NCBI RefSeq assembly: GCF_003003125.1
Contig: NZ_PVTZ01000001.1
Coordinates: 62,001-126,000 of the forward strand
From: Laceyella sediminis
Lineage (GTDB): Bacteria; Bacillota; Bacilli; Thermoactinomycetales; Thermoactinomycetaceae
Length of the DNA: 64,000 bases
Direction of reading: 5' to 3'
The notes under the pieces were generated by a model. It was not told the DNA's origin. It did not search any database and worked only from the letters and a program-made list of their open reading frames with translations. A program made the position numbers and the translations under genes. Positions 52,914 to 61,925 of this stretch are shown here, piece after piece (the stretch's first letter is position 1; each line of letters begins with the position of its first letter).

Positions 52914-54098
52914 TCAATTGAAAACACCTTCCAAAATCATCCTGCGCTCTTTTAAACTATATTGTTTCCAGAACCATTCACCATAGAGAAACAGATCTAA
53001 GTGCAAATGCAATCCCTCGTCGTTGCCCTTCGCTCCGTCACTCGTTCCGGAATTCCCCACATAACCGATGATGTCACCAGCTTTGATTTTTTGCCCTACC
53101 CGCACGTGGGGATCAATCCGATCTAAATGCACATAGCGAGCCATCAACCCTTTGTCATGTTGAATCCAAACCGAGCGGCCCCGCATGCGGTCAAGAATGT
53201 CCTCAGGGGTTTGTCCATCATTTTCGGCCCCTTTCGCCAACAACGCTTCCCTCTCCGGCGTCGTCATTTCCCGATAATCATGATCTGCCCGCACAACCAC
53301 TCCATCAGCGATGGAATAAACGGGCGTGTTGCGGTCGATCCGAGTACCGGTGCCATAACTATACCAATCAAGCCCTTCATGCACCCCATTGCGATATGTC
53401 CGGGGAGCGCCAGGCAAATGGGAAGCTCTGGTGCTGACATGCGCGCCCTTAAGCGGCTTTTCGACAAAAGACAGATATCGGATCATGCCCTTGACAGAGA
53501 AGTTTGGCAAGTCCGGTTGCTGGGCGAACGCCGGTACAGCATCCTCATCCGCAATCCATATCGTCTTGCCACCTTCGATATTGAGTGATTGCCCGAACAC
53601 CTCTTGCAGGATAGACACGGGAATGAAAACCTCCGACTCCTCGATGAGCGGCGGCTCCTTGAGTGGCGCGTAAATGCCGTTCAGATTCATGACCGCAATG
53701 TTGCGAACCAACTCAAGCCGGGCCTCGCGGTAGGTGAGCGTCATCTTGCCCGACCGCAAATCAACCCGTCCCTTGATCGGCAGGTGCCGTTTGACCTCAG
53801 CCAGTTTGATGTAGGCGGACCCGTTTTTGTGGATCACCGTCAAAGCGACGCCCTGCTGTTTGCCAGGGTTCGGTTGCTCATCGTCGGGCTTGGGATCAGG
53901 TTTAGCCGTGACAGGAGGCGTCTTGGGCTTCGCAATCGGTTTGGGTCTTTCCCCAGACGAGAGTGGGGATTCCGTTGACGTCAAATCAGCTTTGACCCAT
54001 TCCTCCATCATTTGCAACCACGCTTTATTGCTTGGAGGCATAAAGACAATCAGTCCGAACAAGCTTACCATCGTTATGAATAAAGATGCCTTGTTCAT
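52914..54098 (-). CDS. Membrane-anchored M23 peptidase with copper-amine-oxidase-like N domain
   Basis: A 394-residue exported protein: N-terminal membrane segment (about 5-22), proline/lysine-rich linker (about 50-80), a strand-rich domain like the copper amine oxidase N domain (VIHKNGSAYIKLAEVKRHLP, FIPVSILQEVF), then an M23 endopeptidase domain. The metal and catalytic residues appear as HEGLDWY (near residue 250) and HLHLDLF (near 373). It probably cuts or binds peptidoglycan. AAGGAG precedes ATG 54098. The open frame continues 46 codons upstream without a site. Confidence 0.86.
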   Translation of the reverse strand: MNKASLFITMVSLFGLIVFMPPSNKAWLQMMEEWVKADLTSTESPLSSGERPKPIAKPKTPPVTAKPDPKPDDEQPNPGKQQGVALTVIHKNGSAYIKLAEVKRHLPIKGRVDLRSGKMTLTYREARLELVRNIAVMNLNGIYAPLKEPPLIEESEVFIPVSILQEVFGQSLNIEGGKTIWIADEDAVPAFAQQPDLPNFSVKGMIRYLSFVEKPLKGAHVSTRASHLPGAPRTYRNGVHEGLDWYSYGTGTRIDRNTPVYSIADGVVVRADHDYREMTTPEREALLAKGAENDGQTPEDILDRMRGRSVWIQHDKGLMARYVHLDRIDPHVRVGQKIKAGDIIGYVGNSGTSDGAKGNDEGLHLHLDLFLYGEWFWKQYSLKERRMILEGVFN

Positions 54099-54259
54099 GG
54101 TCATCTCCTTGATCATGCCGTTTTTCTCATCAGTCAGGAACAAAAAAGCTATTTCAACATCTTGAGAAAGGAAAATGGCTTTTTCTCTTAAACGGCGGCT
54201 TTTGGAATAACCGATAGGCAAGCTTGACGCATGCAAGCCATTTACCCTTTTGCCTAACC

Positions 54260-54289
54260 ATTGTAAGCTGAGTCGAAATGGAGGGTCAA
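54260..54289 (-). promoter_or_regulatory. Promoter of the M23 peptidase gene
   Basis: TTGACC (54284-54289), 18-bp spacer, TACAAT (54260-54265) on the minus strand. The transcript would have a leader of about 155 nt before the chosen ATG. Confidence 0.6.
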
Positions 54290-54351
54290 CCGCTCTCTGT
54301 AGCGTAAATATTTCGATTCAATGAAATTGCGTTGCCCTGCGTTCAACCGTA

Positions 54352-54383
54352 AAAACCCTTCGCACCTCATGAGCGAAGGGTTT
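54352..54383. terminator. Bidirectional terminator after dynA
   Basis: AAAACCCTTCGC/GCGAAGGGTTTT, a perfect 12-bp stem with loop ACCTCATGA and T runs both ways. It ends the dynamin gene transcript. Confidence 0.85.
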
Positions 54384-54444
54384 TCGTAGCCGGAGCAGCC
54401 AAGCGCCGCTTCTTCGCAAGCAGGCATTTTCGCCGCATATAGCC

Positions 54445-57400
54445 TTATTCAGTCAATACCTTGTTCAACTCCGCGCTCACTTCGACGAATCGCCGTTGGG
54501 CTGCCATGAACAAATCGAGTGGGAGGGTTTCGTCAAATCCTTGTAACAGCCATTCATATTCATGAATCACTTGATCGCGCAATGTTTGTTTTACCCGGTC
54601 CACCGCCGCTTGCCACGCCATGGCATAGTGCCGGCCCCACTCCGCCTTGCACTGTTCCAGATAGGCGGCCACTTCCTGTTCCAGCACGCTCTTCAATTCG
54701 CTTTCCATCCGCGCTTTTTCCCCTTTTTCAAAAAAGGCTTTGGCGCTTTTGAACAAGCTGAGCGCTTTTTTAAACGAGGCGGGCGATAGATTGGTCATCG
54801 GTTCTTTCAGCACGGGGGAAGCAATGCCCTCCTCACTGTGGAAAGTGGTTTGAAAGTCAGGGCGTACGGCTTCCAAACGCTTGGCGATGGTCTGCGCCAA
54901 AGCACTTTCCGTCCGTACAATCCATTTTTCCATCCGAAGTGCCGTCGCCCGCATTTCCTGAGACAGGTCGTGTTTGATGAATTCAACCAATTCACAGACG
55001 CAACCTTGTAATTTCTCTTTGACCTGTCCATCTTCCTTCAGCGCCGACGGGTTAAATATCTCAGTGAACACATCATGGTAGCGATAAAACATCCGTTGTT
55101 TCACATAATAGAACAACTCATTCAATTCTTTTTCTAAGGCCTGCTCTTCTGCTTTCCCACCACTGGTACTGATGATGCGTTCCATCGCTTCCCGCTCGGC
55201 AATCAGCGCCTGCCTGCTCGCTTCCTTTTCCGCTTTGCTCTGCGTTAGAGCTTGCCCCATCTGTTCCAGCATGTGCTCGGTCCGTTGCACTTCACTCCCC
55301 AACTGTTTCAATGAAACCTCTGTCAGGTCGTACAGAATAAACGACAGAAACGCTTGCTTAAACTGTGCCATACGCTCGTCTTCGGAATCGGCCAAAGCCT
55401 GTAAGCTGGACAGAGCAAACAAGCGCGGATGACGAATGCCGTATTGTTGCAACTGGCTTTCGATATATTGACGCACCATGGCCAGCTCCTCTTCGGACGA
55501 AGCCAGGTCGGCGGCATTGATCACAAAAAACATCTTATCCAGGGAAAAGACATCTTTCACCCGGCCCAACTGAATGAGAAATTCACGGTCGGCGCGGGAA
55601 AAAGGATGGTTGTAATAAGTGACATAAATGATGGCGTCGCTATTTTTAATGTATTGAAAGGCCACTTCCGTATGACGCGCATGGATCGAATCCGCTCCGG
55701 GCGTATCCACGATGGTGACCCCCTGGCGGGTCAACGGAACATCATAATACAAAGTGACGGATTCCACAAACGCCGATTTCGCTTCGTTGGCTACGAAGGC
55801 TTCACACTCTGCTTGCGAAACCACTTTTTCGCCACCCAGCTCGCCCGCTAACTCTCCGTATCCTTGTTGGATAGCCCGCAAGAAGGGAAGCGCTAGCTTC
55901 TGCTTGGTGAAAGTGGTCGGTTCGCGCAACAGCTCCTCGATCCCCGCCACCGCCGCCTCCAGGGATTCCACTTCTCGCTGGAATAAGGCAGCTACTTGCT
56001 TAAGGTCTTGATAAAGGGCTTCCCGCGATTTGAAACGAATGACCGCCTCCCCATGGGCATATCTTTCTGTCGGCGGGCAGATACGGTGAATCGTAGCCGT
56101 CGTAGGATGCGGAGACACCGGCAATACGCGCTCACCCAACAACGCATTGGCAAAGGAGGATTTCCCTGCACTAAACGCGCCAAACAACGCCACCGTATAT
56201 TGTTTTCCCTCGATGCGAGCCCGTTTTTCCGCCCATTCCTCACGCAGCTGAGCGAAGTTTGGCAACTCTTGCAAGCTTTGTTCCGCTTGTTTCACCAATT
56301 GTAGCACCCAATTCGTCCGCATCGCCGCTTTAGGTGCTTGCGGCGCATCGGCCACCCGCGCTATAGTCGGCTGCTCTGGTGCAACCGTCTCTTCGGCCAG
56401 CTTCACTTCATATCGTTGCCGGGCACCTGGGATCTCTTCATGGAGCAGGTAAGCAAGATCAGACTCGGCGACGTCAATGTCGCCACGCACTACCTGAAGG
56501 AGATATGCTTCATATTCGGCCAGCTCTCGATCTTTCGCCGCCAACTGCTGTTCCGCTGCCAACGCTTGCTTGATGTTGTTGATTTGGGCAGTCAATTTCG
56601 TTTGTTGCGCTTGCATCCGTTCAGCCTGTTCTCCCGCCATACGGTCATAGATGGTTTCCGCCCATTCGCGCGCCCGTTTCTTGATCGCTTGCGCCAAATC
56701 TTCGGCGTAAGTCAACACATAGGCGCCTGACCACTCCGCTCCCGGTTTGATCACTTGGGCCGGCAATTCCGGGGTCACCCATGAGACTGGCTGGTAAATC
56801 GCTTCACTGATGGGGTCCGTGTCCAATTGCCGCTCTTTGGCGAACTGCATGAGATGCGCCTTGAGATGAACTTCCAGTTGCGTTTCCACCGTCTGGCGCA
56901 ATTGTTCGTAAAAAGCAAGGCGACGCCGTTCTTTCTCTTGTTCCGTTTTTTTGGCGCTAAACAGAAAACCCACTTTGAACGGCGTCAACACCGTTTCCAA
57001 GTAGGCGCGGGCGGCCTCGCGCAGATCTGCCGGCATCAGGTAGGCGTTTTGTAGCAAACGGTTCAGGCCGTGAACCCACGCCTCCCGTTCCCGTTCGCTT
57101 TGCCCGGCAAGCTGGCTTAACTCATTTTCGCACTCAGCGAGCCACTCGCTCATGCTACGGCCAGCAGGCGGCGTAACCGCGTGCAACATTTTCTCTAGCT
57201 TCGCCCGTTCTTCACGCTCCTGCATCCTAAGCGCGTCCAGATGTTCACCGATCAGATACTCGGCTTCTTTGCGCGCGCTCTCTTCCATACGATCTCTCTT
57301 GCGCATCAGTCGCCGGATCAGTTCCTTGCATTCCGCCAATTGATTGGCCGGATGCGACCGATCAGCAAGCGAAGTATAATATACGCCAGCCGGCTGAATT

Positions 57401-58077
57401 CCCCACTCGGCAAACGTTTTCTCCACATTCGCTTGATACGTGGCAAACGGAAGCTCTGCGTCGCGATGTTTGTCAATCTGGTTGATGATCAGATAAACTT
57501 CCTCTTTTCGTGCGATCAGCTGCTTAATAAATGAAAGATTCCCTTCAGACTGCACATGGTTGTAATCCATCATGTAAAAGATGACATCCGCCAGATGCAA
57601 GGCAGAAAGGGTGACCGCCTGATGCGCGTCATCGGCGGAATCCACTCCCGGGGTGTCCAACAGCGCGACACCTTCAGGCAAAGCTTCCGTCTCGCGCTTG
57701 ATATGAACTGCCAGCACCTCTTCCCCATTTTTGCACAAGGCCTTCAACTCTTGCTCAGTGTAGATCCCAGCAAAACGATGGATTTCTCCGGTGCTCAACA
57801 ATAGCGTAACCTCATCCTTGCCAGCCATGATTTTCACCACATTGGCACTGGTCGGAATCGGGCTGGTCGGCAAGATCGACTCACCGTACAACTCATTGAG
57901 CATAGAAGATTTGCCAGCCGAAAAATGCCCGCAAAATGCGATGGTCCATTCCCCTTTGGCCACTTTCCGCATCAAATCCGCCATTTTTTCCCGATGCTCT
58001 TCATCATGGCGCTCACCCATGGCTTGTTCCACCGCCGCCAAGCGGTGCAAAACCGGTTGGAATTTCACGTCAATCAT
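54445..58077 (-). CDS. dynA: Double-headed bacterial dynamin DynA
   Basis: A 1210-residue protein made of two fused dynamin-like GTPases, as in B. subtilis DynA (1193 residues). Head 1 has the P loop GHFSAGKSSM (near residue 50) and DTPGVDS (near 141); head 2 has GAFSAGKSSF (near 635) and DTPGADS (near 790). Long helical stalk regions follow each head. DynA tethers and fuses membranes and helps cells survive pore formation and phage attack. AAAGGAG lies 12 bases before the ATG. Monocistronic with its own terminator. Confidence 0.93.
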   Translation of the reverse strand: MIDVKFQPVLHRLAAVEQAMGERHDEEHREKMADLMRKVAKGEWTIAFCGHFSAGKSSMLNELYGESILPTSPIPTSANVVKIMAGKDEVTLLLSTGEIHRFAGIYTEQELKALCKNGEEVLAVHIKRETEALPEGVALLDTPGVDSADDAHQAVTLSALHLADVIFYMMDYNHVQSEGNLSFIKQLIARKEEVYLIINQIDKHRDAELPFATYQANVEKTFAEWGIQPAGVYYTSLADRSHPANQLAECKELIRRLMRKRDRMEESARKEAEYLIGEHLDALRMQEREERAKLEKMLHAVTPPAGRSMSEWLAECENELSQLAGQSEREREAWVHGLNRLLQNAYLMPADLREAARAYLETVLTPFKVGFLFSAKKTEQEKERRRLAFYEQLRQTVETQLEVHLKAHLMQFAKERQLDTDPISEAIYQPVSWVTPELPAQVIKPGAEWSGAYVLTYAEDLAQAIKKRAREWAETIYDRMAGEQAERMQAQQTKLTAQINNIKQALAAEQQLAAKDRELAEYEAYLLQVVRGDIDVAESDLAYLLHEEIPGARQRYEVKLAEETVAPEQPTIARVADAPQAPKAAMRTNWVLQLVKQAEQSLQELPNFAQLREEWAEKRARIEGKQYTVALFGAFSAGKSSFANALLGERVLPVSPHPTTATIHRICPPTERYAHGEAVIRFKSREALYQDLKQVAALFQREVESLEAAVAGIEELLREPTTFTKQKLALPFLRAIQQGYGELAGELGGEKVVSQAECEAFVANEAKSAFVESVTLYYDVPLTRQGVTIVDTPGADSIHARHTEVAFQYIKNSDAIIYVTYYNHPFSRADREFLIQLGRVKDVFSLDKMFFVINAADLASSEEELAMVRQYIESQLQQYGIRHPRLFALSSLQALADSEDERMAQFKQAFLSFILYDLTEVSLKQLGSEVQRTEHMLEQMGQALTQSKAEKEASRQALIAEREAMERIISTSGGKAEEQALEKELNELFYYVKQRMFYRYHDVFTEIFNPSALKEDGQVKEKLQGCVCELVEFIKHDLSQEMRATALRMEKWIVRTESALAQTIAKRLEAVRPDFQTTFHSEEGIASPVLKEPMTNLSPASFKKALSLFKSAKAFFEKGEKARMESELKSVLEQEVAAYLEQCKAEWGRHYAMAWQAAVDRVKQTLRDQVIHEYEWLLQGFDETLPLDLFMAAQRRFVEVSAELNKVLTE

Positions 58078-58197
58078 GAAAGTGCGCTTCTCCTTTTGAA
58101 CTCAGTCTAGACTCTGCATACGTTCATTATCTTACCATATTCGCACAAGAAAGCGCCTCCTTGGGAAAATAAGAACCAGCGCGCCAGCCAAAGAACC

Positions 58198-58226
58198 TGA
58201 ACAATATTTTCCAAATCAGTTATAAT
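58198..58226 (+). promoter_or_regulatory. rmuC: Promoter of rmuC
   Basis: TGAACA (58198-58203), 17-bp spacer, TATAAT (58221-58226), about 37 bp before the rmuC ATG. Confidence 0.6.
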
Positions 58227-58262
58227 GGAAGTTGCTCGATTCCATAAAAGAAGGTGTTCGAC

Positions 58263-59585
58263 ATGTCGACAATCATCGGGATCATCTCCCTCCTTTTGAA
58301 CGCGGTGATTCTGTATCTCATCTTCCGGCGGGCGGATCGCGAAGGGAGTGGTTCATCCTTGCGCAAACAAGTGGAACGGTTAGAACTAAACCAAGAGCGA
58401 TTGGAAAAATTGATGCGCGAAGAATTCGCCGCCAACCGATTGGAATGGAACCGCTCGATCATTGAAAACCGACGCGACCTGAGCAACTCCTTCAGCAATC
58501 TCACCCAATCCACCATCACCACCATTCGTGAAAGCTCACGTCAACAAAAAGACCTGCTGGACAGTTTTGCCAAGCAACTCAACGAAATGGCCATCATGAC
58601 CGAACGCAAACAGGAACTGCTACGAGACAAAGTGGAAGAAAAATTGAACCAGCTTCAGGAAGCCAACCAGCAAAAGCTGGAGCAGATGCGGCAGACGGTT
58701 GACGAAAAATTGCACCAAACGTTGGAACAAAGACTGGGTGAATCTTTTCAATTGGTCAGCGAGCGATTGGAACGGGTTCATAAAAGCTTGGGAGAAATGC
58801 ACCATCTGGCCACCGGCGTCGACGATCTCCGCAAAGTCTTGTCCAATGTGAAGAACCGTGGGGTCTTGGGGGAAATCCAGCTGGAAAACATTTTGGAACA
58901 ATTGCTAACGCCGGATCAATACAGCAAAAACGCCACGGTCAAAGAAAATAGCAAAGAGAATGTCGAATTCGCAATCAAATTGCCCGCCAAAGACGCGGAA
59001 CGCTCACATCTGTTGCTCCCGATCGATTCCAAGTTCCCATTGGACGATTACCAGCGCCTCACCGAAGCACAAGAGCGGGGACAAGCCGATCAGGCTCAAG
59101 AAGCATTGAAAAGCTTGGAAGCACGGATTAAGCAAGAAGCCAAAAAAATAGCGGATAAATACATCAATCCCCCGACAACCACTGACTTCGCCATCCTCTT
59201 CCTGCCGATCGAAGGCTTGTACGCCGAGATCTTACGGCGGCCCGGACTGTGGGAGTATATCCAGCGTCAATACAAAGTCGCGATTACCGGCCCCACCACA
59301 TTGTCCGCCTTTTTGACCAGCCTGCACATGGGCTTCCGCACGCTGGCAATCCAAAAGCACACCAATGAAGCGTGGAAATGGTTGAGTTTATTAAAAACAG
59401 AATTATTCAAGTTTGGTGACACCTTGGCCAAGGCCCAGCGCAAGTTGGACGAAGCCAGCAAAACAATCGGCCAAGCGACCAAGCAAACGGAAACGATGAA
59501 AAAGAAACTGAACCGGGTGGAAAACCTTCCCGAGCTGGGTAGCTCAGAAGCCTTACCACTCGCGGCCAATGACGAGCGGGAATGA
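58263..59585 (+). CDS. rmuC: DNA recombination protein RmuC
   Basis: A 440-residue protein with an N-terminal membrane helix (about 3-18), a long coiled coil (about 30-170) and the RmuC domain. That domain has the conserved GVLGEIQLENILEQLL, LLPIDSKFPLDDYQRL and FAILFLPIEGLYAEIL segments, a PD-(D/E)XK-like nuclease fold. RmuC limits DNA inversion between short repeats. AAGG lies eight bases before ATG 58263; a GTG three codons earlier overlaps it. Divergent from dynA. Confidence 0.94.
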   Translation: MSTIIGIISLLLNAVILYLIFRRADREGSGSSLRKQVERLELNQERLEKLMREEFAANRLEWNRSIIENRRDLSNSFSNLTQSTITTIRESSRQQKDLLDSFAKQLNEMAIMTERKQELLRDKVEEKLNQLQEANQQKLEQMRQTVDEKLHQTLEQRLGESFQLVSERLERVHKSLGEMHHLATGVDDLRKVLSNVKNRGVLGEIQLENILEQLLTPDQYSKNATVKENSKENVEFAIKLPAKDAERSHLLLPIDSKFPLDDYQRLTEAQERGQADQAQEALKSLEARIKQEAKKIADKYINPPTTTDFAILFLPIEGLYAEILRRPGLWEYIQRQYKVAITGPTTLSAFLTSLHMGFRTLAIQKHTNEAWKWLSLLKTELFKFGDTLAKAQRKLDEASKTIGQATKQTETMKKKLNRVENLPELGSSEALPLAANDERE

Positions 59586-59602
59586 AACCTAAAACCGCAA
59601 TC

Positions 59603-59660
59603 AAAAAAGCCTAAGCAGTTGAAAAAGGGCCCGGCTCCTTTTTCAACTGCTCAGGCATCT
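59603..59660. terminator. Bidirectional terminator between rmuC and the ATP-grasp gene
   Basis: AGCAGTTGAAAAAGG/CCTTTTTCAACTGCT, a perfect 15-bp stem (59614-59628 with 59637-59651), extended by GCCT/AGGC. AAAAAA precedes it and TCTTTATT follows. Confidence 0.85.
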
Positions 59661-59688
59661 TTATTGCAGTTAGATCACGCTGTTTACG

Positions 59689-60900
59689 TCACTTTGATTG
59701 CCAGACCGTGTTCCGTTCAAACAGGTCAGCCACCTCTTCTAACCTCGCCAACACTTCCCCTTCGGTCTCCCCGGTCACCACCAACGTCACCGTATAATCC
59801 ACACTGGTATGCGGCCCATCAAAATATTGGCCCGGCTCCGCTAGCAAACGGTATTCAGTCACCCAATCAGGAAGCTCGTCCGCTTTGGGGGCGGAGAGAA
59901 AAACCCCTTGCTTCGGCGGGATACCGATAAAACCAATCTGCGTCTTAGGTCCCCGCCCGCTCCGCACTTGCTCGGGCACAGTCACGGCCAATCCGCATTG
60001 GGCTTGCACCGCCAGTTTGGTCAGATCCAAATCAAACGCTTGGCGGTATTCTTCACAAATGCGGGAACCTCCGGTCCGGCAAGCGATTTCACATAATATC
60101 AACTCATCCTCGGGGGTGTGGAACACCTCCGCGTGAAAAGTGGTGTATTGCGGCGTGGGCAAGATATGAAGCACGTTCGTAACATAACGCTGCAAACGGG
60201 GCGTAAGCGGATTTTCCGGCTCCAGTAGATAGCTACCGAGATATTTCCCTTCCTGAAATGCAAGACAGTTGTTCAAGTATTTGGAAGGCCAACAGAGCTC
60301 AATCACCCCATCAAGCACAACACCATCAATGTGGTACATTTCACCTTCGATAAACTTCTCCACTTCCAAATGGGGGGTTAATCCCTCTGCTAAATAGGCG
60401 ATGGTGTCTTCGTCGTCATGCAAAATCGTTGTATTTCGAGAACCCATGCCATCGACTGGCTTCACCACGACGGGATATCCCTCTGCTTCGATAAAACGAA
60501 CCAAATCGATCACCGAAGTGATTTCAGCAAACGGGGGAACCCTCACATTGGCCGCTTTGAGCAACGTCTTCATCTTCACCTTGTCACGAAAAGCGATCGC
60601 GCTCTCTAAAGACTGGCCTTCGATCCCCAAATGCTCCCTAAGTCTTGCCGCGCGCAAAATATCCCGCTCAGCAGTAGCAACAATCCGGCGAAATGGGTTC
60701 TTTTTCGCCATCTGTAAAGCGACAAATTCAACCGCATTGTTATAGTCATAATTTTCAAAAGATAAGGCGCGCGCTTTCGCCTGAAACGCAGGCGCCAATT
60801 TTTGTTCCGTCAGGATCACCAACGGTTCGTTCAAGTCCTCCAGCCATTTGTCATAGGGTACATCATAATAAGGCAAGCGATTGAAAATTAAGATGCTCAA
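59689..60900 (-). CDS. ATP-grasp ligase, substrate unknown
   Basis: A 403-residue ATP-grasp protein. The central nucleotide loop is VVVKPVDGMGSRNT (near residue 148), the lid region IEGEMYHIDGVVLDG follows, and EIACRTGGSRI near residue 290 supplies the metal-binding acid and Arg. This pattern is like carboxylate-amine ligases of the BacD/L-amino acid ligase group rather than PurK or biotin carboxylase. The start is TTG 60900 with AAGGGG ten bases upstream; a longer frame enters the repeat-rich gap. It may make a dipeptide or modify a peptide; both are inference. Confidence 0.8.
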   Translation of the reverse strand: MSILIFNRLPYYDVPYDKWLEDLNEPLVILTEQKLAPAFQAKARALSFENYDYNNAVEFVALQMAKKNPFRRIVATAERDILRAARLREHLGIEGQSLESAIAFRDKVKMKTLLKAANVRVPPFAEITSVIDLVRFIEAEGYPVVVKPVDGMGSRNTTILHDDEDTIAYLAEGLTPHLEVEKFIEGEMYHIDGVVLDGVIELCWPSKYLNNCLAFQEGKYLGSYLLEPENPLTPRLQRYVTNVLHILPTPQYTTFHAEVFHTPEDELILCEIACRTGGSRICEEYRQAFDLDLTKLAVQAQCGLAVTVPEQVRSGRGPKTQIGFIGIPPKQGVFLSAPKADELPDWVTEYRLLAEPGQYFDGPHTSVDYTVTLVVTGETEGEVLARLEEVADLFERNTVWQSK

Positions 60901-60936
60901 CCCAAACGTTCCCCTTTCAATCCAAGATGTGTGAAC

Positions 60937-61115
60937 ACACCAAGCTTGCCCAGCTAGCAAGCTCGAACTTGTTGACAAAGTGGCCCGGAGCTGATTTTTG
61001 AGCCTGCGTTCCGTGGTTTGCTTAAGCGACAAGCGACTCCGCTTTCAAAAATCTCGCTCCTGCAGGGGCTCGTCTACACTGAGCTGGCTGACAAGCAAGC
61101 TCTTCCTCACCGCAA
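60937..61115. repeat. Imperfect palindromic region of unknown origin
   Basis: Within the 476-bp stretch upstream of the ATP-grasp gene. GGAGCTGATTTTTGAG (60987 onward) is matched by its near-complement TCAAAAATCTCGCTCC (61044-61060) around the palindrome GCTTAAGC. Outer segments rich in CAAGCTTG/CAAGCAAGC also pair loosely. It looks like a decayed palindromic element, unrelated in sequence to the MITE pair. No ends or target duplication could be fixed. The rest of the stretch to 61346 holds nothing I can identify. Confidence 0.3.
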
Positions 61116-61376
61116 AACAGACTCATCGCTGAACCGAGTATTCGCATCATAATTGCTGGAGATGACGCGACGGACGCACGCTATTTCCCGTGGGGGGAAC
61201 ATGCCTCTAGCGGAAACCTGAAGACGTTGGTCTAACCTTAAGAAGAATAGGTTAAACCGTTTGCACATCATGTCCAATCAGAAGGGGTTCTTTTTAATAT
61301 TAGAGAAAACATAATATTTTGTCAATCTATTTATTAACTTAGCTATCCGCTCCTCCGTAACGGCAGGAGCGGTCAA

Positions 61377-61526
61377 TCATGATGACGTCGGCTCCTCATC
61401 CTGCACTTCCGCCACCAGATGCGCGGGAATGCGAATATCCTGACACTCTTCTTCCATACGTGGCGAGCATTTCGCCTGTTCCTCAATCTGTCCTTCCAAT
61501 CTGCTTTGCTGTTGATTGTTGTTCAT
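61377..61526 (-). CDS. Small acidic hypothetical peptide
   Basis: A 49-residue frame with a very strong ribosome binding site (AAAAAAAGGAGG, four bases before ATG 61526). The product begins MNNNQQQSRLEGQIEEQ, has two cysteines (near residues 20 and 28), and is acidic in its C-terminal half, ending DEEPTSS. No family recognised. Downstream lies a CCGCTCCT/AGGAGCGG hairpin (61347-61372) without a T run. It is 476 bp upstream of, and co-oriented with, the ATP-grasp gene. Confidence 0.6.
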   Translation of the reverse strand: MNNNQQQSRLEGQIEEQAKCSPRMEEECQDIRIPAHLVAEVQDEEPTSS

Positions 61527-61612
61527 GGCAACCTCCTTTTTTTGCTTCAGTATGCCCCTCTTCTCCGCTCATTACGCCGGAAACGGCCATTTAAAAAGGA
61601 GGTTGTCTCTAC

Positions 61613-61681
61613 ATGCCTTATCTCTGCTTCACCATGGAGAGGCTACGCATCCGCTCCATCACTTGGAAAAATTTTTGGTGA
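61613..61681 (+). CDS. Possible tiny cationic peptide
   Basis: A 22-codon frame (MPYLCFTMERLRIRSITWKN, then FW) with AAAAAGGAGG ten bases before the ATG. The product would be basic and aromatic. Its ribosome binding site is the inverted copy of that of the 49-residue peptide gene, 13 identical bases. No promoter was found. It may be fortuitous. Confidence 0.25.
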   Translation: MPYLCFTMERLRIRSITWKNFW

Positions 61682-61876
61682 ATCCCCAGCAAAACAGATA
61701 GAATTCTAATCGATCCAGCTCACTCCCCCTTGCAGGAGAAGGCCACTTTGTGCATGGCATCTCCAGAATCAGATCTAACAGAATGAATTCTTGTGATTTT
61801 ATTAATGTTTTAACCATTTCCCAACCACTTTACCATCTCATGTAAAAAGTGAATTGTTCTCCTATTTACAAATTTA

Positions 61877-61882
61877 TATAAT
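61877..61882 (+). promoter_or_regulatory. -10 box of the aminotransferase gene
   Basis: TATAAT, with TTGTTC 17 bp upstream, in an AT-rich stretch about 44 bp before the ATG. The 195 bp before this (61682-61850) hold no recognisable gene. Confidence 0.5.
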
Positions 61883-61925
61883 ATAAACAACGAATTTCAA
61901 GTTATATAAAAAGGATGATGCCCGA

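Noticed and set aside
54099-54236. A 46-codon N-terminal extension of the M23 peptidase
   Set aside because: It lacks a ribosome binding site and would place charged residues before the membrane segment, whereas ATG 54098 has AAGGAG at good spacing.
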